Of a stretch of 64,000 nt of DNA, positions 50,503 to 60,317 are shown piece after piece. Position 1 is the stretch's first letter; each line of letters starts with the position of its first letter. The DNA is from Symbiodinium natans (Eukaryota > Sar > Dinophyceae > Suessiales > Symbiodiniaceae): contig CAJNDS010002085.1 of NCBI GenBank assembly GCA_905221605.1, positions 417,001-481,000 of the forward strand, read 5' to 3'. Below the pieces are notes generated by a model that saw only the letters and a list, made by a program, of their open reading frames with translations, made no database searches and had not been told where the DNA came from. A program made the position numbers and the translations under genes.

Positions 50503-50632
50503 GTACTTAAGAACCAAACTATAATTGCACTTATAACCCAGTTGTCAGCTCCTTAAGTGCCCCAATGTGGTTATAGTTGGATGAAAAGTGCAGTTATGAT
50601 TGGGTTATGAAGTACCATGAACCTCCAAGTAG
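50503..50632. mobile_element. F2 element (copy 4)
   Basis: The core CTCCTTAAGTGCCCCAATGT and the right end GAAGTACCATGAACCTCCAA are conserved; the left terminus starts at GGGTACTTAAGAACC. Confidence 0.78.
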
Positions 50633-50879
50633 GGTGGCTGCATGGTGCCTTGTTTTGGGCCCTTAAATTGGGGGAACCCTTACCCTAAACCCCTAAACCC
50701 TAAACCCTTATATACCCGAAAAAACCCAAGGGTTCATACTTCAGAACCCTTTGAGAAGGTAAGGGACCATACTAAGGGACCATGCAACTTCCCTGAGATC
50801 CTGCGTGGACTCTTTGGGGTTTGGGGCTTAGGGATGTTTAGGGTAGGGATCGTCCCCCTCAAAACAAACAGGGATGAGA

Positions 50880-50901
50880 ATGTCTCTCTCCTTCTCTCTC
50901 G

Positions 50902-50942
<41 letters not shown>

Positions 50943-50955
50943 TCTCTCACTCACT
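50880..50955 (+). repeat. (CT)n microsatellite
   Basis: CT-rich tract with CTCGCT and CTCACT interruptions. Confidence 0.9.
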
Positions 50956-51059
50956 GTCACCTGTCAGGCACCACCACAGAAACCTGCAAGCAGCTATGTA
51001 CCAGCAATGCAGCAAGGTGACCCTCAACCCCCAAACACCTCGCAGCCTAGCCCCTGGAA

Positions 51060-51217
51060 ACCCCAAGGCGTGGGGTGGAGGGCTGCAGGCTTCCGAGCTA
51101 GAAGGTGCAAAACGACTTATGGGCTCTCAGTGCGGAGCTTGGGAATTTGAATGGCTCTTGTGGCACCTTCCCCGTAATCCCCCACGGAGAAAAAGCTTTG
51201 TGGGAGGCCACACTTAG
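51060..51217 (+). CDS. Candidate terminal exon
   Basis: The plus strand reads GGLQASELEGAKRLMGSQCG then AWEFEWLLWHLPRNPPRRKS and stops at TAG. The longer frame upstream crosses a CT microsatellite and is not trusted. Confidence 0.35.
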
Positions 51218-51354
51218 ACTGGGCTGGGAGATTGTGTACGGTGGGCTTGCGGGTTTCCGCTCAATCTTGACGAGTAACTAAACTTTTGTGCGTTGCAGCC
51301 TATACATTTCTTATAACTTCAGGATAAATTCTGCCCAGGAATTATAACACTCAC

Positions 51355-51432
51355 CGTGGCTCCTGCTTGCCGCTGCGCTTTTTGCTGCCGCTGGCTTCCT
51401 CGGACTTGGCTGCCTCGCAGAATGCAGGGATC
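51355..51432 (-). CDS. Candidate exon with GTGAGT donor
   Basis: The minus strand reads AFCEAAKSEEASGSKKRSGK then QEP and ends GCCACG|GTGAGTG. A Lys/Ser-rich, nuclear-signal-like segment. Family unknown. Confidence 0.52.
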
Positions 51433-51794
51433 TGAGGGGGTGTGGGTCGCATGGGAGGTTCAAGTTTCAACTCGTTCGTGCCGGGCTTGAGCAGTTCTAA
51501 GCCCAATGACCCCCCCCCAAGTACAGGTTCCAGGCTTGGGCATGTGTCTCACCCTGCTGTCTCCGAAGAGAGAGGGCTTGGGGTTTCGGGTGCGTCAAAC
51601 CTCTTCCAGCAAGAGGCATTCGGAAAGGCTTTCATGTTCTCTACCGTAAACCCTTAGCTCTAAACCCTATAAACCCTATAAACCCTCTAAACCCCATAAA
51701 TCCTAAGCCCTAAACCCATGTTCTCTGCGATACCTCTTTGCAGGCATGACGGCGTTGGGTTCCGCCAGGGCTGTGCAAGCATCTGGCATCTTAC

Positions 51795-51821
51795 CAGCTC
51801 TTTGCAGAGGTTCAGGGGGTC
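51795..51821 (-). CDS. 27-nt microexon next to an F3 element
   Basis: The minus strand has CATCCTAG|GAC...CTG|GTAAGA, giving DPLNLCKEL. The acceptor is the terminal AG of an F3 element (51822-51896), and the donor is a consensus GTAAG. Possibly part of the same gene as 51355-51432 downstream. Confidence 0.5.
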
Positions 51822-51896
51822 CTAGGATGGCCATTAAAAAAACCCCTCAGAAACCTTTTCCTCACCATGACCCTCTTAAGCCCATAAAGGAAGATG
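51822..51896. mobile_element. F3 element, acceptor side used by a microexon
   Basis: CTAGGATGGCCATTAAAAAA then ATGACCCTCTTAAGCCCATA and AAGGAAGATGTAG. Its minus-strand terminal CCATCCTAG borders the 27-nt exon at 51795-51821. Confidence 0.7.
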
Positions 51897-52397
51897 TAGT
51901 TTAGGGTTTAGGGTTTAGGGTTCAGGGTTTAGAGTTTAGGGTTTAGGGTTTAGGGTTTCGGGGTTTAAGGGGTCCCAACGCCCTACGCAGGGTCCAGGGT
52001 GAAGGAGTCAAGGTTGGCCCTTTGAAACCCTCTGAAAGATGCTCATACACATGACCCGCTTCAACCCCAAGTGAGGGTTTTTCTTCTTTTGTCTGGGGTC
52101 ATGTGTTTCTTTGGCGCGCCATGTGTCTTTAACATGGAAGGAACCCAGAGCATCCACACCAAGCCACACCCGCTGCCCACACTCTCACACAACACCGCGA
52201 GATGTCCAGAAACCCCTAAAAACCGCCGGAGCCCTTGGCAATCCTTGGGTTAAAGCCCAGGTTGCCCTTTGCGACGCACTAATTTCACAAGGTCAAGGGT
52301 TCTCCGCTCGTAGGCAGCAGGCCTTGCCATGTCCCTTCGCGCTGCCTTTCGCCGACTTTCCTTGGGGCCACGACTTCAGGGCACCAAGCACACAAAA

Positions 52398-52510
52398 CCC
52401 TGAACCCTAAACCCTAAACCCTAAACCCTAAACCCTAAACCCTAAAACCCTAAAACCCTAAACCCTAAACCCTAAACCCTAAAACCCTAAACCCTAAACC
52501 CTAAACCCTT
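52398..52510 (+). repeat. CCCTAAA array
   Basis: Sixteen or so units in the C-strand orientation, with CCCTAAAA variants. Confidence 0.88.
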
Positions 52511-52863
52511 TTACAACCAGGTCTGCACAGCTGCCGGGAAAGCCCTAAACCCTAAAAACCCTAAACCCTAAAACACCAAGTGCCAAGTACTCTCTCGGTA
52601 TCGGTTCTGCAGAGTGGGCCCTTGGGCTTTGTAGGGCATACAAGGGGTGTATACATAAGGGTTCCCCAATACTTCCCGAGTTAAAGGGTTTAGGGTTTAG
52701 GGTTTAGGGTTTAGGGTTTAGGGTTTAGGGTTAAATTTCGGGACCATGTAACTACCCTTGTATCAGGGTTCCCCAGTTCAGGGCCCATAGCAACGGACCA
52801 TGTAACTACCCTGATATAAGGGTTCCCCTTTCGGGCCCACATTGGGGAACCATGTAACTACCC

Positions 52864-52968
52864 TGAGATGTTCCCCCTTATACTAGCAGTCCTTAATAGG
52901 GCTTATGATAGGGAGTAAAGTACTATCATCCCCATTAAGGACTTTTAGCATAAGGGGGAACATCCCAA
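52864..52968. mobile_element. F1 foldback element (copy 8)
   Basis: GATGTTCCCCCTTATACTAG ... AGCATAAGGGGGAACATC. The preceding 130 bp has three direct copies of GGACCATGTAACTACCCT-like sequence, a local repeat. Confidence 0.85.
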
Positions 52969-52974
52969 TAACCT

Positions 52975-53110
52975 AAACCCTAAACCCTAAACCCTAAAAC
53001 CCTAAAACCCTAAAACCCCAAAACCTCAAAACCCTAAAACCCTAAAACCCTAAAACCCTAAAACCCTACAACCCTAAAACCCTAAAACCCTAAAACCCTA
53101 AAGCCCTAAA
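52975..53110 (+). repeat. CCCTAAAA (8-bp) array next to an F1 element
   Basis: Starts directly at the right end of F1 copy 8 and consists mostly of the 8-bp variant CCCTAAAA. Confidence 0.85.
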
Positions 53111-53299
53111 GCCCTAAGACCCTTAAGAAAGATTCCAGGGCCACTTGAAAGCAAGTCAAAGCGTCGCTGGGCGCCCTTCTTCGGGCCTGCTGCTGGAAGC
53201 GCCTTCAAGCGGCTAGTGCTCTTGAGAATTTAGGGTTTAGGGTTTAGGGTTTAGGGTTTAGGGTTTAGGGTTTAGGGTTTAGGGTTTGGGCAAGGCATC

Positions 53300-53606
53300 G
53301 TGCACATCCGATGACCCAGAAGCACTCGACTTGTGGGGCCACTACAGTAAAGACCCCCCAAGCTGATTTCCAAACTTCATATGGATCACCAAGCCGTAAA
53401 GGGCAATCCAATAATAAAGGAAGTTTCGTATTGAAAGGATGACGTGCTGCTTTCCAGTAGCCCCCTCCTGTCAACATTGACTGGACCTCCTGAGAGAAAG
53501 ACCCATCCAATGACCTCCGTGGTCTGAAACGATTTCCAGGCACCTGTACTCTGACGTCCACTCTCAAGAGGAAAATGTCGAATAACAGTTGTTTGCTAGA
53601 CCTCAA
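53300..53606 (-). CDS. Hypothetical coding region
   Basis: A 113-aa minus-strand frame reads SSKQLLFDIFLLRVDVRVQV and YWKAARHPFNTKLPLLLDCP before running into a TTTAGGG block. No domain recognised; the island has no telomere-like repeat inside. Confidence 0.38.
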
Positions 53607-54013
53607 CCCTAAACCCTAAACCCTAGACCTGAAACCCAACTCAAAACTACGCCTTGGTCTCGACTTCGGGGCTTCCCGTCGGCTTTGCAGCGGGCGTCGG
53701 TGCATCTTCGACGCCTTGGCCGCCTTGGCCACCGTCCTCAGGCTGTTTATGGTTCAGGGTTCACGGTTTAGGGTGTAGGGTTTAGTTTAGGGTTTAGTTT
53801 AGGGTTTAGGGTTTAGGGTTTAGGGTTTTACGGTTTAGGGTTTAGGGGTTTCGGGTGTAGGGCTTAGGGCTTAGGGTTTAGGCTTGAGGGGTTTAGGGTG
53901 GGGCTCTTTTCAGAACTTAGGGTTGCCGGGTGTCGGTTTTGGGGGAGCGTGAGGCGGGGGAGGAAATCTTAGTGTGTTTGTGGATTGGTTGTGGATACTT
54001 CATGCTTGTGAAT

Positions 54014-54088
54014 TCTCCTCCTCCTCCTCCTCCTCCTCCTCCTCCTCCTCCTCCTCCTCCTCCTCCTCCTCCTCCTCCTCCTCCTCCT
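54014..54088 (+). repeat. (CTC)n trinucleotide repeat
   Basis: About 25 CTC units. Open in all plus frames (poly-Ser, Pro or Leu); whether it is inside an exon is unknown. Confidence 0.92.
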
Positions 54089-54621
54089 GCTGCTTCCCTC
54101 TGGCAGGTTTCGAGCTCAGATCACCGAAGCCCTGCGAAAGACTCAGGTCGACCGACCACCCCAACGTGACCGAAGAAGGCGTTCTGCAGTCTCAGTCCCC
54201 CCTTGCATCCCCAACTCGCAACATCCATCCCTCACGCACTGACCTCGGAGCTCCCTCTGAGTGTCCGCTACCTTCCCGAAACCCTCTTGGGGGTTGTGGA
54301 CTCAGCCTTTCGGGCGACTATTCTGGCCAAGGCTTGCGCGATTGCACGCGACTAGGGCGCTCAGGTGGCCGAGTTTCTGAGCTTAGGCCAGGGGCCAGTG
54401 GTGTGCGTGTGGGAGTGTAGCGACGTTTATGGCGTTGTGCCCAGTGCCTTATCAAGCCTACTGAGCTGCAACCCTCGCAACCGGGGTGGTCTGGAACCCT
54501 AGACAAATGACCCGTCAATCCCATAAGCCCTGCATCCAGAAGGAGGCCGCCAACACAAGAGGAGACCCTAAACCCTAAACTCTAAACCCTCTACCCTCTA
54601 AACCCTAAACCCTGCTCTGTG

Positions 54622-54887
54622 CCTGCGATGGAATTGCCCTGGACAGCTGCGCTGCCACCAGCGCTTCCAGCTTCTGCTCGAAGGCCTGGGTTTAGGATGT
54701 GGGCTGAACTCACCCTAAACCCTAAACCCTAAACCCTAAACGCTAAACCCTAAACCCTAAACCCTAAACCCTGGATGTTGCGTCCCGCCTGGCGGGACGA
54801 AGGCTTAGGGTTTAGATAGGAGACAGCAGCCTTAGACTCGCCTTCTCTCCCTCAGCAGCAAGCTCAAGAACCTTGCCCCAAAAAACC
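54622..54887 (-). CDS. Two coiled-coil exons
   Basis: Exon 1 (about 54887-54832) reads GKVLELAAEGEKASLRLL. Exon 2 (about 54690-54622) reads QAFEQKLEALVAAQLSRAIP then SQAQ. Both are helical and charged, so probably one gene. CCCTAAA arrays lie between them. Confidence 0.45.
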
Positions 54888-54894
54888 CCAAAGG

Positions 54895-55255
54895 TTTAGG
54901 GTTTAGGGTTTAGGGTTTAGGGTTTAGGGTTTAGGGTTTAGGGTTTAGGGCTTAGGGCTTAGGGCTTAGGGCTTAGGGCTTAGGGTTTAGGGTTTAGGGT
55001 TTAGGGCCCTTTCACTCTCAGACCCAATATGCCCCCACTCCAAACACCAGGCCCCTGGCAGGGTCCCAGGCCGTGTCGCCCGCCATGCTCTCCTTAGGTT
55101 CGCGAGTAGCGATGTTAGCGGTTTAGCGGTTTAGCGGTTTAGCGGTTTAGGGTTTAGGGTTTAGGGTTTAGGGTTTAGGGTTTAGGGTTTAGGGTTTAGG
55201 GTTTAGGGTTTAGGCTTTAGGGTTTAGGGTTTAGAGTTTAGGGTTTAGCTTAGCA
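54895..55255 (+). repeat. Three TTTAGGG blocks
   Basis: TTTAGGG with CTTAGGG variants (54896-55002), then TTTAGCGG units (55117-55150) grading into pure TTTAGGG to 55250. Confidence 0.85.
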
Positions 55256-55430
55256 GCTTAACATACCGGTTCTTACTAGAAAATGCCAGAAGCTTAGACC
55301 CAAACCTCTTGATATAATTGCTGGTACCATGTCTGCAACAGCAGGTTTGATGAACCCCCACCCCTGCATCAGAGCACAACCTCAAACCGCCCAAATCACG
55401 CAAAACCCTACTTTGGGGGCTCGGGGAACT
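55245..55430 (-). CDS. Candidate terminal exon
   Basis: The minus strand reads LRDLGGLRLCSDAGVGVHQT then SNYIKRFGSKLLAFSSKNRY and ends at a stop near 55245. TTTAGGG blocks lie on both sides. Not recognised. Confidence 0.4.
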   Translation of the reverse strand, partial: SSPSPQSRVLRDLGGLRLCSDAGVGVHQTCCCRHGTSNYIKRFGSKLLAFSSKNRYVKLLS

Positions 55431-55459
55431 GGGTGTTGGTTTCAATGTCGGTATAGTCA

Positions 55460-55525
55460 GTTTAGGGTTTAGGGTTTAGGGTTTAGGGTTTAGGGTTTAG
55501 GGTTTAGGGTTTAGGGTTTAGGGTT
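55460..55525 (+). repeat. TTTAGGG array
   Basis: About nine perfect units, at the 5' (sense) side of the minus-strand exon at 55245-55430. Confidence 0.85.
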
Positions 55526-56047
55526 CGCTGGTACCAATTTAGGGTTTAGGCCGCTTTAGGGTCTTAGCGCTGAGGGTGTTGGGGTTATCCTCAATCATCT
55601 GCCCAGCGCTCGTGGGCCAGGCGCAAGTTTCATCCAAGTGGCGGGGAGCGCGCCTCCCTCACGCATGCGCCTCGGGAGGTTTAGGGTTTAGGCTTTAAGG
55701 TTTAGGGTGTAGGGTTTACGGTTTAGGGTTTAGGGTTTAGGGTTTAGGGTTTAGGGTTTAAGGTTAGGGTTTAGGGTGAGTGCTCTTGCTCGCAAACGGC
55801 TTGGGGCGGGGCCTCGCCCGAAACTTGCCCAAACAATAAACCCGTTTACATCCAGGCCTCGTGACGAATGCCGGGTAAGCACACTGCGAAGCGAAATGAG
55901 CAGCACCCGTGGCTACACAAACACTCAACCCTAAAACCCTGAAACCCTAAACCCTAACACCCTACACCCTAAACCCTAAAACCCTGAAACCCTAAACCCC
56001 CTAACACCCTACACCCTAAACCCCAAACCGTAAACCCCCTAAGGCCC

Positions 56048-56185
56048 AGGAGCTTCAAGATGGCAACGATATCGCCGGCAGTGGAGTGGCTCAGCCTCTT
56101 GGTCGGTTCGGGCTGCTTCAAAGCCGTTTGCGGTTTTTAGGATTTCTTTGGCACCCGCATGGCTGGACGAGCCACTCCGCAGTTT
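56048..56185 (+). CDS. Candidate exon, unknown
   Basis: The plus strand reads QELQDGNDIAGSGVAQPLGR then FGLLQSRLRFLGFLWHPHGW. A shifted frame (MATISPAVEWLSLLVGSGCF) is also open. Not recognised. Confidence 0.36.
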
Positions 56186-56356
56186 AGGGCTTAGGGTTTC
56201 GGATTTAGGGTTTAGGGTTTAGGGTTTAAGTTTCGGGTTTAGGGTTTAAGGCTCTACACCCCCTACCTGGAAGCAAACCTCAGACCTGCAAATCTGGAGC
56301 CGAAACCCATCCCTCAACCGACAGCAAGCCCACCAGCCCCCAACGAGAGACTCAAA

Positions 56357-56430
56357 GGTTTAGGGTTTAGGGTTTAGGGTTTAGGGTTTAGGGTTTAGGG
56401 TTTAGGGTTTAGGGTTTAGGGTTTAGGGTT
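56357..56430 (+). repeat. TTTAGGG array
   Basis: Ten perfect units ending at a coding-like island. Confidence 0.88.
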
Positions 56431-56530
56431 TGGGGGCCCAAGCGTCCTGAAAAGACGAAGGCCGCTCAGGACGCTCGAGGTTTTTGGACTTTTTGCCCCT
56501 TTTGCATCCAACCTCGCCGTTCAAACCGTA
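56430..56530 (+). CDS. Candidate exon, strand ambiguous
   Basis: The plus strand reads GPKRPEKTKAAQDARGFWTF then CPFCIQPRRS. Minus (RLDAKGAKSPKTSSVLSGLR) is also possible. Confidence 0.32.
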
Positions 56531-57169
56531 AACACATAGCTTACCTTCTCCTTCCTGGGCCCCTCAGAGAATAACCCTAAACCCTAAACCCGTTTTTTTT
56601 AAGATTGGAACTGAGGCCAGCGCAGTCTAGCCTAAACCCTGAACCTTACTTAAACCCTAAACCCTAAACCCTAAACCCGAAACCCTAAACCCTAAGCGCT
56701 AAACCCTCGTCTGAGGCTTGCACATGGGACTCTGCCAGGCTGCCTGCCGCGAGAGGTGATCTAACAAAGGTCGGAGGTCGTTGAAGGGCCTTGGCCTGTT
56801 GTTTTTTTTGCCGGTTGTTTAGGGTTTAGGGTTTAGGGTTTAGGGTTTAGGGTTTAGGGTTGAGGGTTTAGGGTTTAGGGTTTAGGGTTGCGATGAAGGA
56901 TGATGACGGGTTCAGGGTGGTATGGACTCCCCCCTGCCTCTAAACTTAAAACCGTAACTACAGGTCTTCTGCAGGGAGTCACATGGGGTTGCTATGATTA
57001 GCACTTGCGTTCCGGCGTGAAGGTATCAGTACAATGACCACACGAAGAACTACCCATGAAGCTTCCAGTAGGGGGTCTGACGTTTTTGCATGGTTTTTGC
57101 CCTGCACCCCGGTAAATAGAGAGTTTAAGGTTTAGGGCTCAGGGGCCAAGGTGGGCCGTAAAGCCCTTT

Positions 57170-57350
57170 TACCCATAACCCCCCCTGAAGCTTCTGGCTT
57201 CCGGCGCTGCCTGCGCCAGGCGCCAGGCCGTGTCCGTCGCCCACCCGGACCTCAGCGAAAACCGGAAAGTCGGAGCTACCGGGGCTCCGGGAATATAGGG
57301 ATATCCCATATAGACACCCTTAGAATGAAGCCCAATGAGGTAGGGATGTC
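57170..57350 (+). CDS. Hypothetical coding region
   Basis: The plus strand reads SGFRRCLRQAPGRVRRPPGP then QRKPESRSYRGSGNIGISHI. Basic, low-complexity; weak. Confidence 0.27.
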
Positions 57351-57720
57351 CCTATAAAATGCTTATGCTTATGTCCTTTTTGGGTCCCTAATGTAGACAA
57401 ATAGCTGGACTTGCTGGCCTCGCGACTTTCGAGAGGACGTCCACAGCAAGAACGTTCAGGTTTTCCAGGCACGAGGTTCCTGAACCCTGTAAAAACTTCC
57501 GATGCCACTAAAACGCTGAGCCCCAAACCCCTTCTTCCTTTCCCTCTCCCACTCCCTCCCTCTCTCCCTCTCCCTCCCTCTCTCTCCCTCCCTCTCTCTA
57601 ACTCTAAAAACCCTTCCCTACAAGCATCCCTCGGCCAGGTCACAAGAGCGCGACAGGGGAGGCTGCCTGCCAAGCAGGGGTGCATTTCGCTCCTGCCTTG
57701 CCGTGGGTTTGAGGTTTAGT

Positions 57721-57820
57721 TCGGGATGTTCCCCTTTTACTCACAATCCTTCATCAGGATTATAGTACCCCCCTCTTAGAGTCCCTATTAAGGACTGCTA
57801 GTATATAAGGAGGAACATCA
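57721..57820. mobile_element. F1 foldback element (copy 9)
   Basis: TCGGGATGTTCCCCTTTTAC ... TATATAAGGAGGAACATCA; one end imperfect. Confidence 0.8.
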
Positions 57821-58036
57821 AGGCTCAGGGCTTCAGGGCTCAGGGTTGAACGTGGGCGCCTGACTACTTGATTTGATTTTAGGGCCCAGGATTACTTTGG
57901 GTAGTTCCCGTAATTCATCCCATCAGGAAGCGCAAAGCTGTGTGACAAGGGGTTGCTAAGTTTTAAGGCTTCTTGGCCGTCTCGTAACCACACTGCAGGG
58001 ATGAGGTGTAAGGTTTAGGGTATAGGCGGTATAGGG

Positions 58037-58166
58037 TTGGGATGTTCCCCTCTATACGAGCAGTCCTGATTAGGGATTCTAGTACCCCCCCCCCCACCTT
58101 GTTGTATGCCTATTAAGGACTCCCACCTTGCTTTATGCCTATTAAGGACTGGTCGTAACGTCCCAA
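58037..58166. mobile_element. F1 element with internal duplication (copy 10)
   Basis: The left arm TTGGGATGTTCCCCTCTATA is intact. The centre carries a duplicated CCACCTTGTTGTATGCCTAT / CCCACCTTGCTTTATGCCTA and the right terminus is truncated. Confidence 0.7.
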
Positions 58167-58503
58167 GTTCAGGGGCCCATTGAGGCATCATAACTCCCTG
58201 CCTTAAAGAGAGTGGCCCGGCAACCCCGCGTGCCGGCCACCTCTAAAAGTGAATTAGCTTTACAGAGCCCGTGATACAGCCGTGATGCGTGATCACGTGA
58301 CTAGCGCGTGATCGCCAGTCTCGCGGGCTATAACTCCTATTACTGTAGTAGGGTCCTCTCCAAGAAGCATGCGACATTGGCATAAGTCGTTTTCCTGGAA
58401 GAATTTGTGCGATCAAAAGGCTGTACTTTCGCAAAGTAGAACAATGATGCTATCCTTGCTTTCCCCCCTGGCTTGAAGACAAACTAGCTAGAGTGTCCTT
58501 CTA

Positions 58504-58728
58504 GTGAACAATCTGGGCTGGCCGGGCTTCAACGAAGCTTTGGCCGGGGATCCTCCAAGGATTTCGGTTCACTTCCCAACCCAAACTGCAAACTTCGTAT
58601 GCCCTGAGGGCCCTGACTTCAGTGCCCAACAAGCCCTGTTTAAGCCCAACACTCCTGGCTGTCCCGCCCTCTCCCTTCAGCAGCCTCCTGAATCGCGACG
58701 GGATAGGTCCTCCTGCCATTGGGGTTGA
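58504..58728 (+). CDS. Hypothetical coding region, strand ambiguous
   Basis: The plus strand reads WPGFNEALAGDPPRISVHFP and FSAQQALFKPNTPGCPALSL. The minus strand (IPSRFRRLLKGEGGTARSVG) is also fully open. No telomere-like repeat inside. Not recognised. Confidence 0.33.
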   Translation: MNNLGWPGFNEALAGDPPRISVHFPTQTANFVCPEGPDFSAQQALFKPNTPGCPALSLQQPPESRRDRSSCHWG

Positions 58729-59204
58729 GGCTGGCGAGGGGGCAAACTCCTACAAACCCTACCACCCTTCTAAGCACACAGAGCCTCTAAACCCCCTGAA
58801 CCCTAACACCCAAAGAAACCTATAAACACCCTGACCTCTAAAGCCTACCAATAACCTGACTCTATACCTGCCTGCAACGACCCGGCCAGGAAGAACCCAA
58901 AAGGACCCAAGACTCACTCCCCTTAAAACCCTGAAACCCCAAAAGCTGGCTTCAAGTTCGGGAGAGAACTTGGGCCCTAAACCCTAAACCCTAAACCCTG
59001 AACCCTAAACCCTAAACCCCCGGGCTGATCTGCGCCAAGAGTCCGCAGAAACTTCCACAGCCTCGGGCTAGCTCTTGGGGGTTTAAGGGGGGTTTAGGGT
59101 TTAGGGTGTAGGGTTTGGGGTTTAGGGAGCTCAGGGTTTAAAGTTTTGGATTTGTTTGGGGTTTACTTAAGGCTTAGGGTTTGTTTAGGTTTCTTTTTGC
59201 CACC

Positions 59205-59314
59205 CGCCTAGCTGACCACCATCGGACGCACTGCAGCGCAGCAAGTGCGGAAAACCGACATCGATTCGCCACTACAGTCAGAAAACCTTGTCGGCGGGCG
59301 CAAGCATCCTGTTT
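59205..59314 (+). CDS. Candidate terminal exon within a dispersed repeat
   Basis: The plus strand reads LTTIGRTAAQQVRKTDIDSP then LQSENLVGGRKHPV and stops at TGA. Its first half resembles 20425-20480, so it may be repeat rather than gene. Confidence 0.33.
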
Positions 59315-59447
59315 GAGTCGTTAGCAGCAGCAACACCCAGTGTTCTGGAGGGTTTGCGGTTTAGGGTTTAGGGGAATTAGAGGGGCTTAGAGGGTTTACG
59401 GGGGTTTAGAGGGTTCAGGGGGCTTAGGGGGTTGAGTAGCTTGGGCG

Positions 59448-60066
59448 TCAGAACCCGAGGAGCTTCGCGCGAAGCTCCTCGTCCTTCACCACTGCCTCAG
59501 GGGGCGCTTCCGTGGCCCCGAACTTTTGGGGTCCTGAGCCCTTATGTGGGTACTTCCTCTAGATTAGGCCCCTCGGAAATCCTTGTTTGAAGGGCGCAGT
59601 GCCTTGTTTTAGGGGACCCTAAAGTTTCAAAAAAAGGGGCGATTACCCTAAAAAACCACTTCTATGCACCCAAGGGCCCCTACTTCATATGGGAGGGGCT
59701 TCCGAAATTAGTGGGGTACCTTGTTGGGGTCCCTGTCCTACCATGTGGGATCTATTTTGGGGCAGTTGCCTCAATTAGGGTCCCTGTGTGGGTACCCATC
59801 ATAAGGCGGCACCCTTTAAAAAGAAGGGATCCCAAAAAGGCACACTCATTTAGGTTTCTAGCCCCCGAGGTCCCTCCTACATTCGTAAAACCCCAAACCC
59901 TAAACCCTAAACCCCAAACCCTAAACCCTAAACCCTAAACCCTAAACCTTCTAAACCCCCATATAACCCAGGGTGCGACCTCCACGCTCTCCCACATCAG
60001 CTCGTAGACATCCTTCCCGCCATCCTCGACTTCCGCCTGCGCCCGGCGCTGAGACTCGGACGCTGA
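59448..60066 (-). CDS. 3' end of a minus-strand gene, two exons
   Basis: Exon 1 (about 60062-59970) reads SESQRRAQAEVEDGGKDVYE then LMWESVEVAPW. Exon 2 (about 59525-59448) reads KFGATEAPPEAVVKDEELRA then KLLGF and stops at TGA. The 440-nt intron holds CCCTAAA units and the sequence family with GGGGTACCTT. Acidic helical protein; family unknown. Confidence 0.52.
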
Positions 60067-60074
60067 ACTATGTC

Positions 60075-60170
60075 TAGGGCTTGGGGTTTGGGGTTTGGGG
60101 TTTAGGGTTTGGGGTTTGGGGTTTGGGGTTTGGGGTTTAGGGTTTGGGGTTTAGGGTTTAGGGTTTAGGG
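60075..60170 (+). repeat. TTTGGGG / TTTAGGG array
   Basis: TTTGGGG dominates here, a variant also common at 46120-46165 and 47725-47745. Confidence 0.82.
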
Positions 60171-60175
60171 TGTCG

Positions 60176-60290
60176 AGGAAGCCCTGGCGAAGCGCTTGGA
60201 GGAGAGAAGAGAGCTGGTCCTTGATCTTCCTCTTTGGCTGCGGCTTCGTCCTGCACGTCCCAGGGATCTCCGCCTCATATTACACTCCCC
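60176..60290. CDS. Coding-like island, strand ambiguous
   Basis: The plus strand reads EEALAKRLEERRELVLDLPL; minus reads EIPGTCRTKPQPKRKIKDQL then SSLLQALRQGFLDTL. Minus would continue the gene at 59448-60066 upstream. Not recognised. Confidence 0.35.
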
Positions 60291-60317
60291 TACCCGGCAG
60301 TATTTAGTAGGAGGTAG

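Noticed and set aside
53930-54420. Poly-Pro / poly-Ser frames
   Set aside because: Driven by the (CTC)n repeat; flanking sequence gives no recognisable protein, so not called a gene.
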